A DNA stretch of 64,000 nucleotides from Ctenosaura bakeri (Eukaryota; Chordata; Lepidosauria; Squamata; Iguanidae): positions 434,001-498,000 of the forward strand of contig CAOLHI010000625.1 in assembly GCA_948474755.1 (NCBI GenBank), given 5' to 3'. Made by a program: the position numbers and the translations under genes. How positions within the stretch are numbered: position 1 is the stretch's first letter; the number at the start of each line of letters is the position of its first letter. Below are positions 12,005 to 23,993 of the stretch, piece by piece. The notes beneath the pieces were generated by a model. The model did not search any database. It was not told where the DNA came from and was given only the letters and a program-made list of their open reading frames with translations.

Positions 12005-13590
12005 CTATAACAGGATAGGGCAGAAAGGACCCTGAAAACAACAACTGTATTTACTTGATGTTGACCATCTTTACTGCTCTTGAGAATTTACAAACATGCA
12101 GGTGAGTACAGATACATTTCATTTAAGAATGTATTGAGTTAATTTAAGCTGACTTGGGGAATGGGAATAAGTTCTTGGTAATTCTGGGAGATCCCAGCAA
12201 ATACTTTGGGATGAAGAAAACATCATGTCCAAAATGAAACAAGTTTGTGCAAAAACAAAGCCTGGAATTTCCAGATACTTTTTTTTTTTGGTCATCTGAA
12301 GGTGCTCATAGCCAACCAAAATAACTTTCTGATGGCTTGGTTTCTAATGGATTTCTAATGGCTTGGTCTAGCCACAAAGTAGGGTTGCCAGGTCAAAACT
12401 ATCTCAGGTGTTGAGACTGCCAGGTCAGAACTATCCCAAGTCTTGAGATTCTGGGGCCAAAACGTGACTCTTAGAGATGACCCCTGTTGATGTCACAAGG
12501 AAGAGGCCCAGCTGATGCTACAAGAGTGATGTAACAAAGGATGCAAGCGTGATACACTAAACAACAAACACCATTGTGCAGAGCAGGCCTTTCAAATGAA
12601 AAATACAAATGAGTCCAACAAATAAAGAAATATATATATTAAGGGGCTTTATAGTTACGGGGCTTTATAGTAATCTTAAACAGTTATCATTTATTTCTGT
12701 GTGGTCTGTACAGCATTGTGCTCACAGACCACTCTTAGCTGGCTACTGTTTATAGACAACACTTCAGTGCTGCGAAAAAAAGCATTGCAGAATACTCTTG
12801 GGTTTATTGAAAGCTTTGGTTTACAACCAGGTAGGTTGAGCAATGGTAGTAAACAGAAGTTTCCAATGTAGAATCCTTTCCATTAATGCTAATTTCCAAG
12901 GTTTAGAATAGAACCACTGCATTCTTCTTTTATTAATTTTTATGGTGCCATTGGGAAAATTTTAAAAGACCTATAAAGTCGAGTTTAGAAACTCTCCAAT
13001 TATGTTGTCTGTTTAAGTAAATTCATACTCTGGGAATTTGTAATATGCTGCAGACTTGAATTAGCTGGATAGGGCAATTACTGTGCATAATTTCAGCCTT
13101 ACAAAAATCCTGGCTCCCAGCACAACGGACACCATGGTTCTTTTGAGGGCTGGTTACGCCAAGGCTCACTAAAAGGATTTTTTTGTTCATTGACTCATTT
13201 GGACTGCGAAGGGCTTCTTTTGAGCTGCCACCAGTACAGAGTAAATTGCAAAGCACCAACGTCATGTCAAAAGTGGTGCTGCATTTTTAAACCAAAGTTG
13301 TAATGTCGATAGTTTTTTTTAATGCTTTGAATAACCTGCTCAAAATGTGAATATTGTTCCGGATGAGGGAATGAGCTTTTTCCACAGTAGGAAGGGGAGA
13401 TTTCTTGCTGTTCATTCAGGGCTCTTTTGGCTATTCTGCTGAGTGAGGCCTTAGACATTTGCTACAAAGGCCCTTCCCTGTCAGAAAAGTGTGTGTATAT
13501 ATATTTTTTCTTCCCTGGCTTGGGCTAAAGTAAGAAAAATAGTATTGTCAGCCTGTGTCAAACTGTTTAGGTAATGCAAGAGTAAGAGTC
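12005..13590. other. No recognisable gene
   Basis: AT-rich DNA with no supported coding region, RNA gene or delimited repeat. Confidence 0.55.
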
Positions 13591-13687
13591 ATGGAGCCTT
13601 CCAGAATGTTATTGGAGTACATCTTCCAGTACTCTGCATCCTTGGGTATGTTAGCTAGGGTTGTTGGGAGTTGCAGTCTAACAACAC
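13591..13687. mobile_element. Fragment of a palindromic hAT-like repeat
   Basis: Arms of the form TTGGAGTACATCTTCCAGTA and TGTTGGGAGTTGCAGTCTAA face each other. These resemble the common squamate GGACTACAACTCCCA palindrome, which I take to be hAT-derived. No target duplication is visible. Confidence 0.35.
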
Positions 13688-13690
13688 TGG

Positions 13691-13857
13691 TGCCATTTCC
13701 AGATTAGACTGTTATAGTGCAATTATTCCACTTTCAACATCCTACGGAGTCCTGGGGTTTGCAGTTTGAGGCCCTTTCCTAAACTGCAAACCCCAGGATT
13801 CCATAGGATGTTGAAAGTGGGATCATAGCACTATAATAGTCTAGTGTGGAAATGGCC
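13691..13857. mobile_element. Palindromic miniature transposon, GGCCATTTC family, TSD TGG
   Basis: This 167-bp copy begins TGCCATTTCCAG and ends TGGAAATGGCC, with TGG on each side. The arms are nearly exact complements with a short central turn. It landed next to an older hAT-like fragment. Confidence 0.78.
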
Positions 13858-14004
13858 TGGGAGAACTGCACCATTCCCACTGATGAGGAAACCCATTCTT
13901 CTCAAGCTACACAGTGTACTTTTATTTTATCTTATTTTATTTTTATCCAGTCTTTATCCTGATTAGAATCCAAAGAGTTTCATGACCTGAATTAAAACAA
14001 GGTA

Positions 14005-14265
14005 TGGAGAGCCAGAGTAGTTTAGTGGTTTGAGTATTGGATTAGAATGCTGGGAGATGAAGACTGGAATCCTCACTCAGTCATGGAGACCCACTAGGTC
14101 ACCTTGGGCAAATCACACACCTTCAGCCTCAGCGGAAGGCAAGGGCAACTCCCTTCCAAACAAATTCTGCCGAGAAGACTCTGTGATTGGTTCACCTTAT
14201 GGTGGTCATTAATCAGAAATGACTTGAACACACACAACAACAACAATAATAACCACAACAATTAT
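14005..14265 (+). mobile_element. SINE, tRNA-derived with BovB-like 3' end (Sauria SINE type)
   Basis: Sequence order fits a full-length SINE: a tRNA-like head (GAGAGCCAGAGTAGTTTAGT, then GGAATCCTCACTCAG as a degraded B box), a middle with ACCTTGGGCAAATCACAC, and a 3' part with CAGAAATGACTTGAACACAC. It finishes in an ACAACAACAA tail. The 3' part resembles BovB LINE ends, the hallmark of Sauria SINEs of squamates. It is non-coding and would be moved by LINE enzymes. Reverse-strand relatives lie at 18.2, 24.9 and 52.9 kb. Confidence 0.75.
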
Positions 14266-14371
14266 CTAAAACCCTGATTATTTAAAAGATTAAATTATGG
14301 TATAAAAAAGAGCACTCCTTTAAAAAAAACAGGGAGGGATAGAGTACTTAAAAGCAAAAGAATAATACAAA

Positions 14372-14572
14372 GGACATTTCTGCACTACATTGTTACAGTG
14401 GTACTATTCCACTTTCACCATGCTATGGAATCCTGGGGTTTGCAGTTTAGGGAGGACCTTTAGAATTCTCAGTCAGAGAACTCTTTGGCCTCAGTAAACT
14501 ACAAACCTCTGAACTCCACAGGATGTTGAAAGTGGAATAATAGCACTATAACAGTGTGGTGCAGAAATGACC
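14372..14572. mobile_element. Palindromic miniature transposon, GGCCATTTC family, TSD AAA
   Basis: This 201-bp copy opens GGACATTTCTGCAC and closes GTGCAGAAATGACC, with AAA on both sides. Both arms and the CAGTCAGAGAACTCTTTGGC middle match the longer subtype at 2781 and 11615. Confidence 0.78.
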
Positions 14573-14589
14573 AAATACACCATCCACAC

Positions 14590-14940
14590 ACCATTAAAAG
14601 GCCCTTCTGCATAACCAGTTAATCACCAAACATTTGTTCAGGTAGAAAAGCCTTTACCTACTGGTGGAGGGAGCAGAGAGGGGGATGGCGTAGCCTCCCA
14701 TGGAAGGGAATTACACAGACTGGGAGCAGCCCCTCAGAAGGCTCTCTCCCATGCTTTTGCCAAGGATGACTGTGACTGTGGTAGGGCTGAGAAAAAGCCT
14801 ACCCCAGAGGATCTTAAAATTCAGCCAGGCTCATATAGGAAGATGCAGTCTGTTAGATAGCCTGGACCCAAGCCCTATAGGGCTTTGCAGATCAGAGCTA
14901 TCACTTTGAATTATGCCTGAATGATGGCAAAAAGTGTCGG
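14590..14940 (+). mobile_element. Old interspersed repeat, unidentified LINE-like piece
   Basis: The order GGCTCTCTCCCATGC, CCCCAGAGGATCTTAAAAT, TAGATAGCCTGGACCCAAGC and TTTGAATTATGCCTGAATG recalls a repeat that is common in lizard and turtle genomes. I cannot name the family. No intact reading frame is present. Confidence 0.35.
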
Positions 14941-15559
14941 TGCCACAAAAATAGAAATCTTCATGTAATTTCATCAGAGATGGTTTTACTTGCCACCAGG
15001 TAAAGGGAAGCACATTATGGATTCCATTAAGAGGAACAGAGTGGAAAAAGAGAGAGAGAGATGACCTAGCCAAAAAAATATACTAATTTTTTACAGTGGA
15101 AAATTACAGTAAAATGGACATAAGCTGTGCAAAAGAGTGAGAACACTTTTATGCTCCTTCTGCCCATCTCAATAAAGTCTGTACAGGAGAATTTCCAGGA
15201 GCATCATTGAGGGAGGGAGGAGAATATTCCATCATGCTTCATAGCAGACTATACAGGGTAGGATCAGAGCTTCACAAAGTTGTTTTTTTTTTTTTTTTGG
15301 AGTATAAGTCCCACAATTCTCCCATCAGATGACCCCTCCCCCTGAAAAAAATTCCAAGTTCTGGCTAGGAGAGATAGGAACTGAAGAAGGTCAGCAACAT
15401 TCTTCACCTATGTCCCATTGGATTGTGGCTCCTGATAGACAGTGGTGTTACCCTGCTTGCTGGAGATCCCTTAGGGGGGTTCCCAACGCCTGTCAAAATT
15501 ATCACTTGTGGGGAAAATTAGCTATGAACACTGCTTTAGCAATGCAAAGAGGGCAGGGT
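14941..15559. other. No recognisable gene, poly-T tract
   Basis: Non-coding sequence with a T tract at about 15283-15298. Nothing else recognised. Confidence 0.5.
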
Positions 15560-18186
15560 AATTAATGATCTTTTACCCAATGTTTACGGGGTCAGGCTCA
15601 GTCAGAAATCACACAAAAAGGTCCAATGAATGACTTTATTGAATAGTAATAGTTCACACTAACGCAAACATGCACACACTTATCCAAGGGCTAATAGAAA
15701 TAAAGAGAGGAAATAAAATAGAGAGATTGTTGAGTGATTTCCAGCTTGGGTGATACTGCACCTCTTCTTGAAATCCTTGGTCTGGGAAGCAGCGATCAAT
15801 CAGCAGCTCAGCGAAGAGATGCTGAGGAGATCGCACAGCTGTTGGAGGGGGGGCCGGTCAGTTGGTATGACCAGGAGGCATCATACTCCTTCTCCTTGCC
15901 TCGCCTTTCTCTCCTAACTAGCCCCAAAACAGGGACTATTTGTAGGAAAAATTTACTTTGAAGGCAAATCTTTTCCCGGAGAAAACAAACAGGGACAGAA
16001 AAGAAAAACAACTCCACACCTGGCATTTCTCAGAAGATTATAAAGTGTCATCTAAATAACAGGATCTTCCTCTGCTTTGAGGCTCTGGTGTGAGTTTCTG
16101 GAGATGGATTTGATAAGGTTTTATGGCTTCCAGTGCCCAACTTTCCAGGAACACTTTTACTCCCTTCAAGTGAACTCCTTAAAGGTTAAGGACCTTTTGT
16201 CCACCATGGGTTATCACAACATGAGGTCTCCTGTGGCTACATGACTGGGGATTTTACTGGCCTGACCAGGTTTGTTCAATTGTACGACCGTTATTGCCTA
16301 TGTGCACATTCGGGTGACCTCTCTGGTGGGTTAGATTAATTTTATATCAAAGTTGTAGACCCCAGGACAGGGTTTACCAAGGGGACAACAGTGGGATTTG
16401 AAGTATCATATAGATTTTCAGTCTTAAAGTCCAGATTGTCTTGAGTTGTCCCTGTGTTTAATCTGCTCCAGCCTAAGTCACTTGGTTTAACTGGATTGTC
16501 AAATAATTTCTTTGATTTGAACACACAAAGACACAAAAACGAGTCAGACAATGAATTCATATCTGACTCACAATTTCCCCATCCTTCTTGAAATGGGCTC
16601 ATCATAATTTGAAGAAGCAGATTGCTGTGGAATATGTTAAGGAATCTCTGATCTGGTCTGATCAGAGCAGAATGAAGTGATGTCTTCCTTACCAGCTTTC
16701 ACCCTCTTAAGTTATTCATAGCTCAGCTTTCCACTAATACTTTTACACATTTCCCCAAGGTGGGGAGGATCTTTGAGGTATTGGTATATAATGAGGGTCT
16801 TTGTGTTTGGGTTGCCTTTGGGAATTGTTCGATGTTCCTGACAAAAGCAGCAGGAGAGACGTGCAACTGCTGTTCTGTTCTGTGCAGGACTGAAAAGGCA
16901 GAAGGCGAACAAGAGGGCCTGGGTTGAATGGCTGCTCTGGTTTGCTTTGTATGGATCTCAAAGGCTTCTTAAGAGTCATGGACCCTTGTCAGGCTTCACA
17001 CTGGGAAGCAAAGACATGCAAAAAGATCGGGAATAATGACTGCCGAGGAACAGCTCATTTCCAGAACATCTCAGATTAGGGAGACTTCCAGGCAATTTTT
17101 TTTTTTGGCCCTGGACTTCATTCTCCTATAGTTTTTTCTCAAGGGAAAAGAGAGTAGTACAAGCATACAGCTCCCTGTTGCAGCTGAAGCAAAATGGAAG
17201 AGCTCTTTACACATTACCTACACACTTTAACTTGCAAAATCTTCCCAACCCACTGGAGTCAAGTTTGCAGTCTGAAGGCATGGTGGACAGCAGTGCCATG
17301 GTGACTACATTGAGGAGCTGGGCTTCTCCTTCCCTGAAGTCTGCACAGATCTGGGAAGAGTGGGAAATGCCAACCCATAGAATCTAAGCTATTGGTTGGA
17401 AGGCAGGATCTGAGGGCACCTGCTATAATTTTTTTACCCAGGTCTAGTGCTTGGGTAGGTTTCCCACTGCCAAAACCTCAGTCTGCTCAGGAGCTTCATC
17501 CCACCCACCAGCCTCCTTAAGTTCTTTGTTCTTATCTTGCTTGTATGCAATCATTATAACTTTGTTTCAGGCAGTTTAGCATGGTGTCTGGATCCAGGAA
17601 GACAATATTTGGGAAGTTGGTAGACAGACAGTGGGGAGGGTCCTCTTATGGGATTGTGGGGATGTGGACAGCAGGTGAAATGCCCTGCCAAGAGAGTGCT
17701 CACTCACCATACCCCCCCCCATGACAAGGGAAGCCATAAAAGTGATGTTCTCCACATAGAATCCTGCAGTTGTGTTTTCACATTTCAGTAATGGTGGGGA
17801 GACACTCACATACTCTCCAACATTTCATAGGTGCAAATTGGAATGCGTATGGCCAAGCAACATCAGAGTGTAGTCAAGATGGCAAAAGGTATTAATGAAG
17901 AAGAACACATAAGTTAGGAAAGGTTGCAGCACTTTGGTTTTGCCTGAGCCTATTGTGAAGGGCAAAATTCCACCCCTCTTCTACTCTTCTGTTGAGTGAA
18001 AATTACTTTGGCACTCTGAACTCCATTTGCAGCAATTCAAGTAAGCTGAGGACAAAAAGGAGAAATAAGAGGAGGAGAGAGAAGCTGGAACATTTTAAAA
18101 GAAACTGAAAAAATGGGGTAACAGAGGCTAGTTTTATAGCCTCTGAATGAAGAACAGGTATGTGACTACACTACAGATATATAATA
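15560..18186. other. No recognisable gene; possible reverse-strand repeat at the left
   Basis: At 15640-15650 the complement of AATAAAG occurs in a setting that could be a retroelement 3' end on the minus strand (about 15570-16650). I could not find terminal repeats, coding motifs or target duplications. The rest is unremarkable non-coding DNA whose short frames lack domains. Confidence 0.4.
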
Positions 18187-18188
18187 GT

Positions 18189-18227
<39 letters not shown>

Positions 18228-18228
18228 T
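18187..18228. repeat. Dinucleotide microsatellite, TG then AG
   Basis: About 12 TG units followed by seven AG units. It directly abuts the tail end of a reverse-strand SINE, where such tracts often grow. Confidence 0.9.
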
Positions 18229-18335
18229 ACACTTCAAGTCACTTGTTAATTCATGATGACCCTATGAATTTCATAAAGTTTTCTTAGGCAAGGAATACTC
18301 AAGGTAGTTTTGCCAATTCCTTCATTTGAAATTTC
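18229..18335 (-). mobile_element. SINE 3' fragment, Sauria SINE type
   Basis: Reverse-strand match to the 3' part of the SINE family: TACACTTCAAGTCACTTGTT, CATGATGACCCTATGAAT and TTTTCTTAGGCAAGGAA occur in the expected order. The tRNA-like head is absent. Confidence 0.6.
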
Positions 18336-20290
18336 ACTTTTAATGTCACAGTTCCACCTGGTGCAAATGGGCCACCCTTTTAAAATGATGACATCACCAA
18401 CAACAACACAGCACCAACATCTGTGCAGAACATTGCTGGATCTGACTAAACGCCTTTTTGTCCAGTTTCCTGTTTGCAGTGTGGTCACTCAGTTGCTTGA
18501 GTGAAGACTGCAGAACATGAATGTGTCTGTGTTCTTTGCATGTTTTGGAGTGCCAGAATCAAGAGGAAAAGAAGTCTGAGGCTTAAATAATGACCATGTC
18601 CAGTGAACTCTGGATGAGAAAAACTATTGGTTCATGGACCCCGGGACAGAAGTTTCAGTGACAATGGATCCACAGTGGTAAGTCCAGCTGTCCCTGAAGA
18701 TGTGACAAGACACCACTAAGACAAAGAATCACAAGGAAGTATATTGCTTTCTGCAGATGGGTCAAGAATGATGATGATGAGAAAGAATATTGTTTGTTTT
18801 CAGACAGGGTAGATAAAGAAGGTTAGAAAGATAAAGATACTAGGCTACATTCACAGCCTAGCAGATTCACAATCAAATTTAGAAAACAAAAAACCCTTTA
18901 AAAAAAAAAGCTGTCATGTTGACTGTGAAATAATACAGAGAAAATAAATGAAGAAGCATAATAATGATTTTTAAAAGTTTTGTTATAACTTCAATTACCT
19001 TATAAGTTCGTTTTAATAAGAATAGAGTTGATACTTAGTTATAAGAAAGGGGAATGGTTTAATAAATTAAGCTTAGCATAGTGTTTGATTTAACTCTTTA
19101 GCAATGAATATTTCCTCTTTTATTTGCTTATTTGATTATTGATAAAGGTGCTTATGCTTAGAGTAAGGATAAGTTTCTCTTTTTCTGTATATATAACAAA
19201 ACATTGAATGTTCATACTCTCATCACAAACTTGCTAAATTCCAGAGGCAAAAAGGATTAAATAGTTTAAAATTACCATTCATGTGATTAATCAAGGTTTG
19301 GCTTCTAGTGGGTGTTGATAATACCTTTTTAGATAACCAGATAGATAACCAAATTCTCAAAATAGAGAGGATGAAGTTTAGATCTCAGAAGTGCCTATCT
19401 ACATAGTACTAAGGATGAACTTTGGGTACAGACATCAGAGAAGAAACCAACCAGTTTATAGTGGAAGAGTCCATGAAAAGTTAGGATTTGTAAATGTTGG
19501 CAACATTTACAAAGAGTGAGATTTCTTTCTTCACACAACCTCCCCTGCTTCCTCTTTCACACGTCACCTCCTTTGCTTCTCTCTTCTGTTTGCTCTTTCT
19601 TTCTTATTTTCCCCTTGGGACTTGGGATTTATAGACCTCTCTCAAAAGGAGAGATGGAAGCTAACTTTGCTTGTATTTTGGGCAAAAGTTGGCTCCTGAA
19701 ATTTCTCTTTAAAATAGAAAAATATTTTCATATGCTTGGGAAACAAGTCTTTTAGATTTTCTTTTTTACTGATATCTTTTCTTATATCCTTGTGTGAATT
19801 CCGTTTTTCTCATTTTCTTCTTCTTCTTGCGACTGAACTTCAAGAGACCCTAGACCTCAAGACAGACAGATGGACAGACACACACACACAATTTACATTG
19901 TATGTATCTAAAACTTGGCCTCTTTTAAGGTTGGGGGGCTGGAGGGCGCAACAGAGTTGTATAGTTATTTTACATTTGCTTAATTTCCATGTCGTCATAG
20001 TTCCAGTAGTTATACTTTAATCAGTGTCTTACCACATTGTAGTTGTTTAAGCCACATTGTAGTTAAGCTGTTATAATGTAACCACTACTTTTTATTGCTA
20101 CCTCATATTTTATATTATTCACTGTTCTATAATCATATATTGTTTTTCACCATCTTGTCTATTATTTCAATAAAATTTACAATTGCTGTACTTTTGAGTG
20201 TGCTGCTGGTTCAAAGCTCATTCTCCCTTGCTCATTGCTGCTCTATACTGGGAGCGGTCTATAAAAAAAACCCCAATTTTTCACGTTGGA
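18336..20290. other. No recognisable gene
   Basis: AT-rich non-coding DNA. The short frames have no domains and include simple-sequence translations. A small CA tract lies at about 19876-19890. Confidence 0.55.
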
Positions 20291-20435
20291 ACTGTAGCTC
20301 CAACCGCCTGAATAACAGCACTCGAGATATCTCATACAGAGATTCTAAAGTACAAATCTCAGGATTCTGCAGCACAGATCCATGGCAGTCAAAGTGGGAT
20401 CGAGCTACTAGAATGGTGCTGTGTGGATTCTTTCT
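20291..20435. mobile_element. Degraded palindromic element, GGCCATTTC-family subtype
   Basis: Contains ATCTCAGGATTCTGCAG and CCATGGCAGTCAAAGTGGGA, features of the diverged arm seen at 11900-11965. The other arm and the ends are not clear. An open frame spans this area (20095-20556) but has no domain. Confidence 0.35.
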
Positions 20436-22262
20436 AATTCACAGCAGAACTGAACAAGTCTGCAAACTTAGGGTGCTAGGGCAAAGTCTGCAGTTCCGTA
20501 GGAGAAAAGAAAAAGCACAGCATGTGATGTTAAACCTAGAATTCAATATCCTGTGAGTCTTATTTTTCAAAAACATGTTTCTAAGTCTTGTGCCAGTGAA
20601 GTTATACATGCATATATAATTGAGTCTCAGAAGGAAAGGCATACATGTTAGTGAGTTTCAGAGGTTAGAAACTGCAATGCAGTGCATACTTCATTCTTCC
20701 AGCTACAAGGAAACCCAGAACAAAATATGCAACAGAATAAAAATGCAGAATACATTATACAGAACAAAAATTATGCCAACATCTTGAATGTGAATAATTT
20801 ATGAAGGTTATAGAATTCAGTGTCTCATGGTAGAGTTTTAAAAATCTGAAGTATGTGATACATAGAGAGAATTGACTGAACAGTGATCTCTGGGAACTGT
20901 AGTTCTGAGGGCTGGAGTTTAATGATCTCTAGAAGTTAATTTTTTCTTTTTCACCAGGCTATAATTTCTAGGGTTCTTTCTCAGGGGAGGAATATGACTA
21001 CTAGCTAGAATCCAATGCCTTAGCAGTGAAGTCAGTGGGGTTTACTTTGAGTAGACCTACATAGGACTGCAGTATCAATGTGATATAAAATTGATATAAA
21101 TTTGTAGTGCAGACATGTCCTAAAGAGATAGACTGAATGGTTTGGCCAGCAGCAGAACTATTCCTTGATGAACTGGTCTAAATGAAAACAAAACAGGAGT
21201 AGGAAGCCTTTGGTTATTCATATGCGTTTGGCTTATAGCTCCCCTCAGCCCTATCCCATAGGGGCAATGGCAACAGATTATGAGAATTGTGGAAAACATC
21301 TGGAGCAGAGTTCAGAAGTAATGACTTACAAGTAGCATTGTTTAGCAGGGAGGGGAGGACAAGAAGTGTATACCAAAGATACATTTTAAAAGCAATGTAA
21401 AAAGATTGACCAAAATTACTTTACTAGTGTAACCAATACATTTCTAGTTATGTCCAAAAATGATTTTTAAATGCATTTTAAGAGGAATTCTGACAGAAAA
21501 TTTTCAATTTTTATTCAATTATCTTATCACTCCAAAGTTTTTTTCTCCTCAAAAAATAACAGAAAGTAAAGGCAAAATAACAAGAAATGCAACAAAGAAT
21601 GGAACAAGTTAATTTTGTCATCCTCTCAATGAGTAGGAAGAAGGTTTCTTTCTAAACACTGAGTAACAGAGTATATTATTTCTCAAAAGTAACTGTCTAA
21701 GCTATGATCTTAGAATTGTCAGGTGAAATAAGGTACAATATGTCTTAAAGAATGATGAAACAAAATGAAAATGCTGGACTTGTGCATGTTATATAATGTT
21801 CTGTTAAAACAGAAACCTGGAGAGCAACATCAGAGAACAAAGCCTGCTCCAAGAAAATGTACAACAGGCCAAGAAGATGGCTACCATAAGCAACAAAGCA
21901 AAAAAACTTTAGTGATTCCTAAATAAAGGAGTTCACTAAAGCCTTCCAGGCCCCATGCAGTGAGGGCATCCATGAGATCTTCAAGCAAAGATCAGAAACC
22001 TGCCTTCCCTACATGACTGAGCAGAAGAAAAGTACTGTGAAAAGATATGTCTTCAGCAACAATAAAAGTCCAGATGATAGCTGCATCTGATAAAAAGAGA
22101 AGTTCCAGAAAGTATTTTCAAATGGAGACAGTTGTATCATAAACATTTAAGGAATATCTCCATTTTTCCAAGCTAGCAAAGGAAGGGGAGTTGTGACAAG
22201 CCAGGTTTATTTTGGTTGCCAATTTTGAGACCTAGAAACATACATATAGAGTACACAATATG
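20436..22262. other. No recognisable gene
   Basis: AT-rich DNA. Short pieces at 20890-20990 (CTGGGAACTGTAGTTCTGAG and TTTCTAGGGTTCTTTC) look like arms of an old palindromic repeat. Nothing else recognised. Confidence 0.5.
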
Positions 22263-22270
22263 CCCTACAG

Positions 22271-23067
22271 CAGTGGTTCTCAACCTTCCTAATGCCGCGA
22301 CCCTTTAATACAGTTCCTTATGTTGTGGTGACCCCCAACCATAAAATTATTTATTTATTATTTACAATGCCTCCCACCACCACCCCGGCAAAGGCCGCCT
22401 CGCCGGCCAGGAACAGGGAGGGCGGGCAGGGAGGGAAAGAGGAGCCGTGCGTCTCCCCCGGGAAAAAACTCCGAGAACCCCCCCGAGCTCTGCTTCTGCT
22501 TCGCTCTCATTTCCACTGGGGTGGGGCGTGTGGGAAAAGTTTCCAGAGTGTCGACCCTGGCCGGGGGGAGGTATCCCAGCTCCTTTGCCTTTTGCGCCGG
22601 GTGCAGCTTGTCCCCCGGAAAAGCGCCGCCTTGCAGCCCCCCCAGCCCTTCCGCAGCACCCCCCTCTATGGTGAGTGGGGCAGGGGCCACGGCCAGGGTC
22701 GACAAGGAGGTCTGCCACCCCGTGCTGCTGCCACGCCCCCAAGCTGGCCCGTCAGATGGGAGGTTCTCCTGGTAGCAGAGAAGGGGAGCGATTTCAGTCC
22801 CTTCTAAACAGGCGGCAGGAGGACACGAGCACATGACTTGCGCTTGCGCACCACCACTCCTGCTGTGGTGACGCTGTGGCCACACGTGCTCCCATCAAAG
22901 GGGGCAGGAGGACGCGAGCGCATGGCTCGTGCTTGCGCACCACCACCAAGAAGGGAATGGAGCCTAAGACCATCGGAAATACATATTTTCCAATGGTCTT
23001 AGGCGACCCCTGTGAAAAGGTTGCTCGACCCCCAAAGGGGTCGCGACCCACAGGTTGAGAACCGCTG
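22271..23067. mobile_element. SPIN-like hAT element with GC-rich cargo, TSD CCCTACAG
   Basis: Left end CAGTGGTTCTCAACCTTCC, right end GGTTGAGAACCGCTG, flanked on both sides by the perfect 8-bp duplication CCCTACAG. Ends, internal TGCCGCGACCC and GGGGTCGCGACCC blocks, and the hairpin around 22965-23005 match SPIN (Space Invaders) hAT elements, known for horizontal transfer among tetrapods. The duplication fits the nnnTAnnn pattern of the Buster group. Typical non-autonomous SPIN copies are, as I recall, a few hundred bp. Here about 580 bp of GC-rich sequence (22380-22960) lies between the ends. The overlapping 75-175 codon frames on both strands look like by-products of that composition. Confidence 0.8.
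22810..22955. repeat. Imperfect direct duplication inside SPIN cargo
   Basis: GGCAGGAGGACACGAGC through GCTTGCGCACCACCAC (22812-22856) recurs at about 22904-22950 with a few substitutions. The units are roughly 45 bp, spaced about 93 bp apart. Confidence 0.6.
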
Positions 23068-23500
23068 CCCTACAGAATATAACATATACAGTATAAAATA
23101 TATTGCAGAAAGCTATATCTATTAGTGTGTGTGTGTGCACATGCGTGCATATGTGTTTTACTGGGAATGAAGGGATGAGAATGCTTGTATTTCTATCAAC
23201 ATTGTGATATGAGCAACACTGAAATATGTGGAGATTTGTCTGCTAATAATCCTCCTAGCAGGTTCACTGGTTGATGCAGTCAGGATGGCAGGTAGGTAAA
23301 GACTCCAACAGCACTCAGAATGATGCCATGTTTAAGATTTCTGTTTTGGTTTGATAACATAAATGAGGCATTCTCAGTGCCTTTGTTTTGACAGGACAGC
23401 TGAAAGCTGGGAAGAGGCTAGAGAGGGAATAAAAGAAGCTGAAATGTAGCAATCAGATTGTTTTTGCCTCTCAACTGCATGAAAAGAAAGCCATAATATA

Positions 23501-23991
23501 CAGTTCTCCCTCCACATTTGTGGGTTTGAACTTCACAAATTTGATTATTCATGAGGCATGTGCTTGCCCCCCCCCGATTTTTCTCCTCCCATTCCCTTGC
23601 ATTCTTCAGCCCAAGCTTGCAAGGCTTGTGTTTAAAACAGACATTTTTTCCTTTTGGGTGAACAAAGCCCCCCCCAGCTGGAGTTGTATCCTCTTTGCCA
23701 TGTGGCTGCCCATTCTGCTGTTTAATGGCTGTTGATTGGTCAGGTGCTGCCCCTCCTTTCTCAAGATGGTCACCAGAAGTAGCTGGAATGCCAGAACTCT
23801 TCTCTTCTCCAAGGGGAAAGTACCAGTAAGCCCTTTACCTTGTCTATTTTCTTGCCCCCCCCCACAGAACACTGGGGCCTGAGGCAAAGGAATGGGAGGG
23901 GGGAGATCTGGAGGCGAATTGCAGGGAGGAGTTATTTGTGTTTTTTCCACTTTCACAAGGGTTCTGTGCCCTGAATGTGGAAAAGCAACTG
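23501..23991. mobile_element. Non-autonomous mariner-like element (Tigger/pogo type), TSD TA
   Basis: Left end CAGTTCTCCCTCCACATTTG and right end GAATGTGGAAAAGCAACTG are imperfect inverted repeats, and TA flanks both. CAGT-type ends with a TA duplication are typical of pogo/Tigger mariners. A second, interrupted copy starts at 54844. The 178-codon minus-strand frame across the interior lacks any transposase motif and is not called as a gene. Confidence 0.6.
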
Positions 23992-23993
23992 TA

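Noticed and set aside
14005..14060. Functional tRNA gene
   Set aside because: The tRNA-like head is part of a SINE with a BovB-like 3' end and degraded promoter boxes; it cannot be drawn as an intact cloverleaf.
20095..20556. 153-codon plus-strand frame
   Set aside because: Covers a degraded palindromic element and AT-rich DNA; no conserved motif.
22292..22885. 171- and 175-codon frames on opposite strands inside the SPIN-like element
   Set aside because: High GC content removes stops in several frames at once. No domain or family similarity is recognised.
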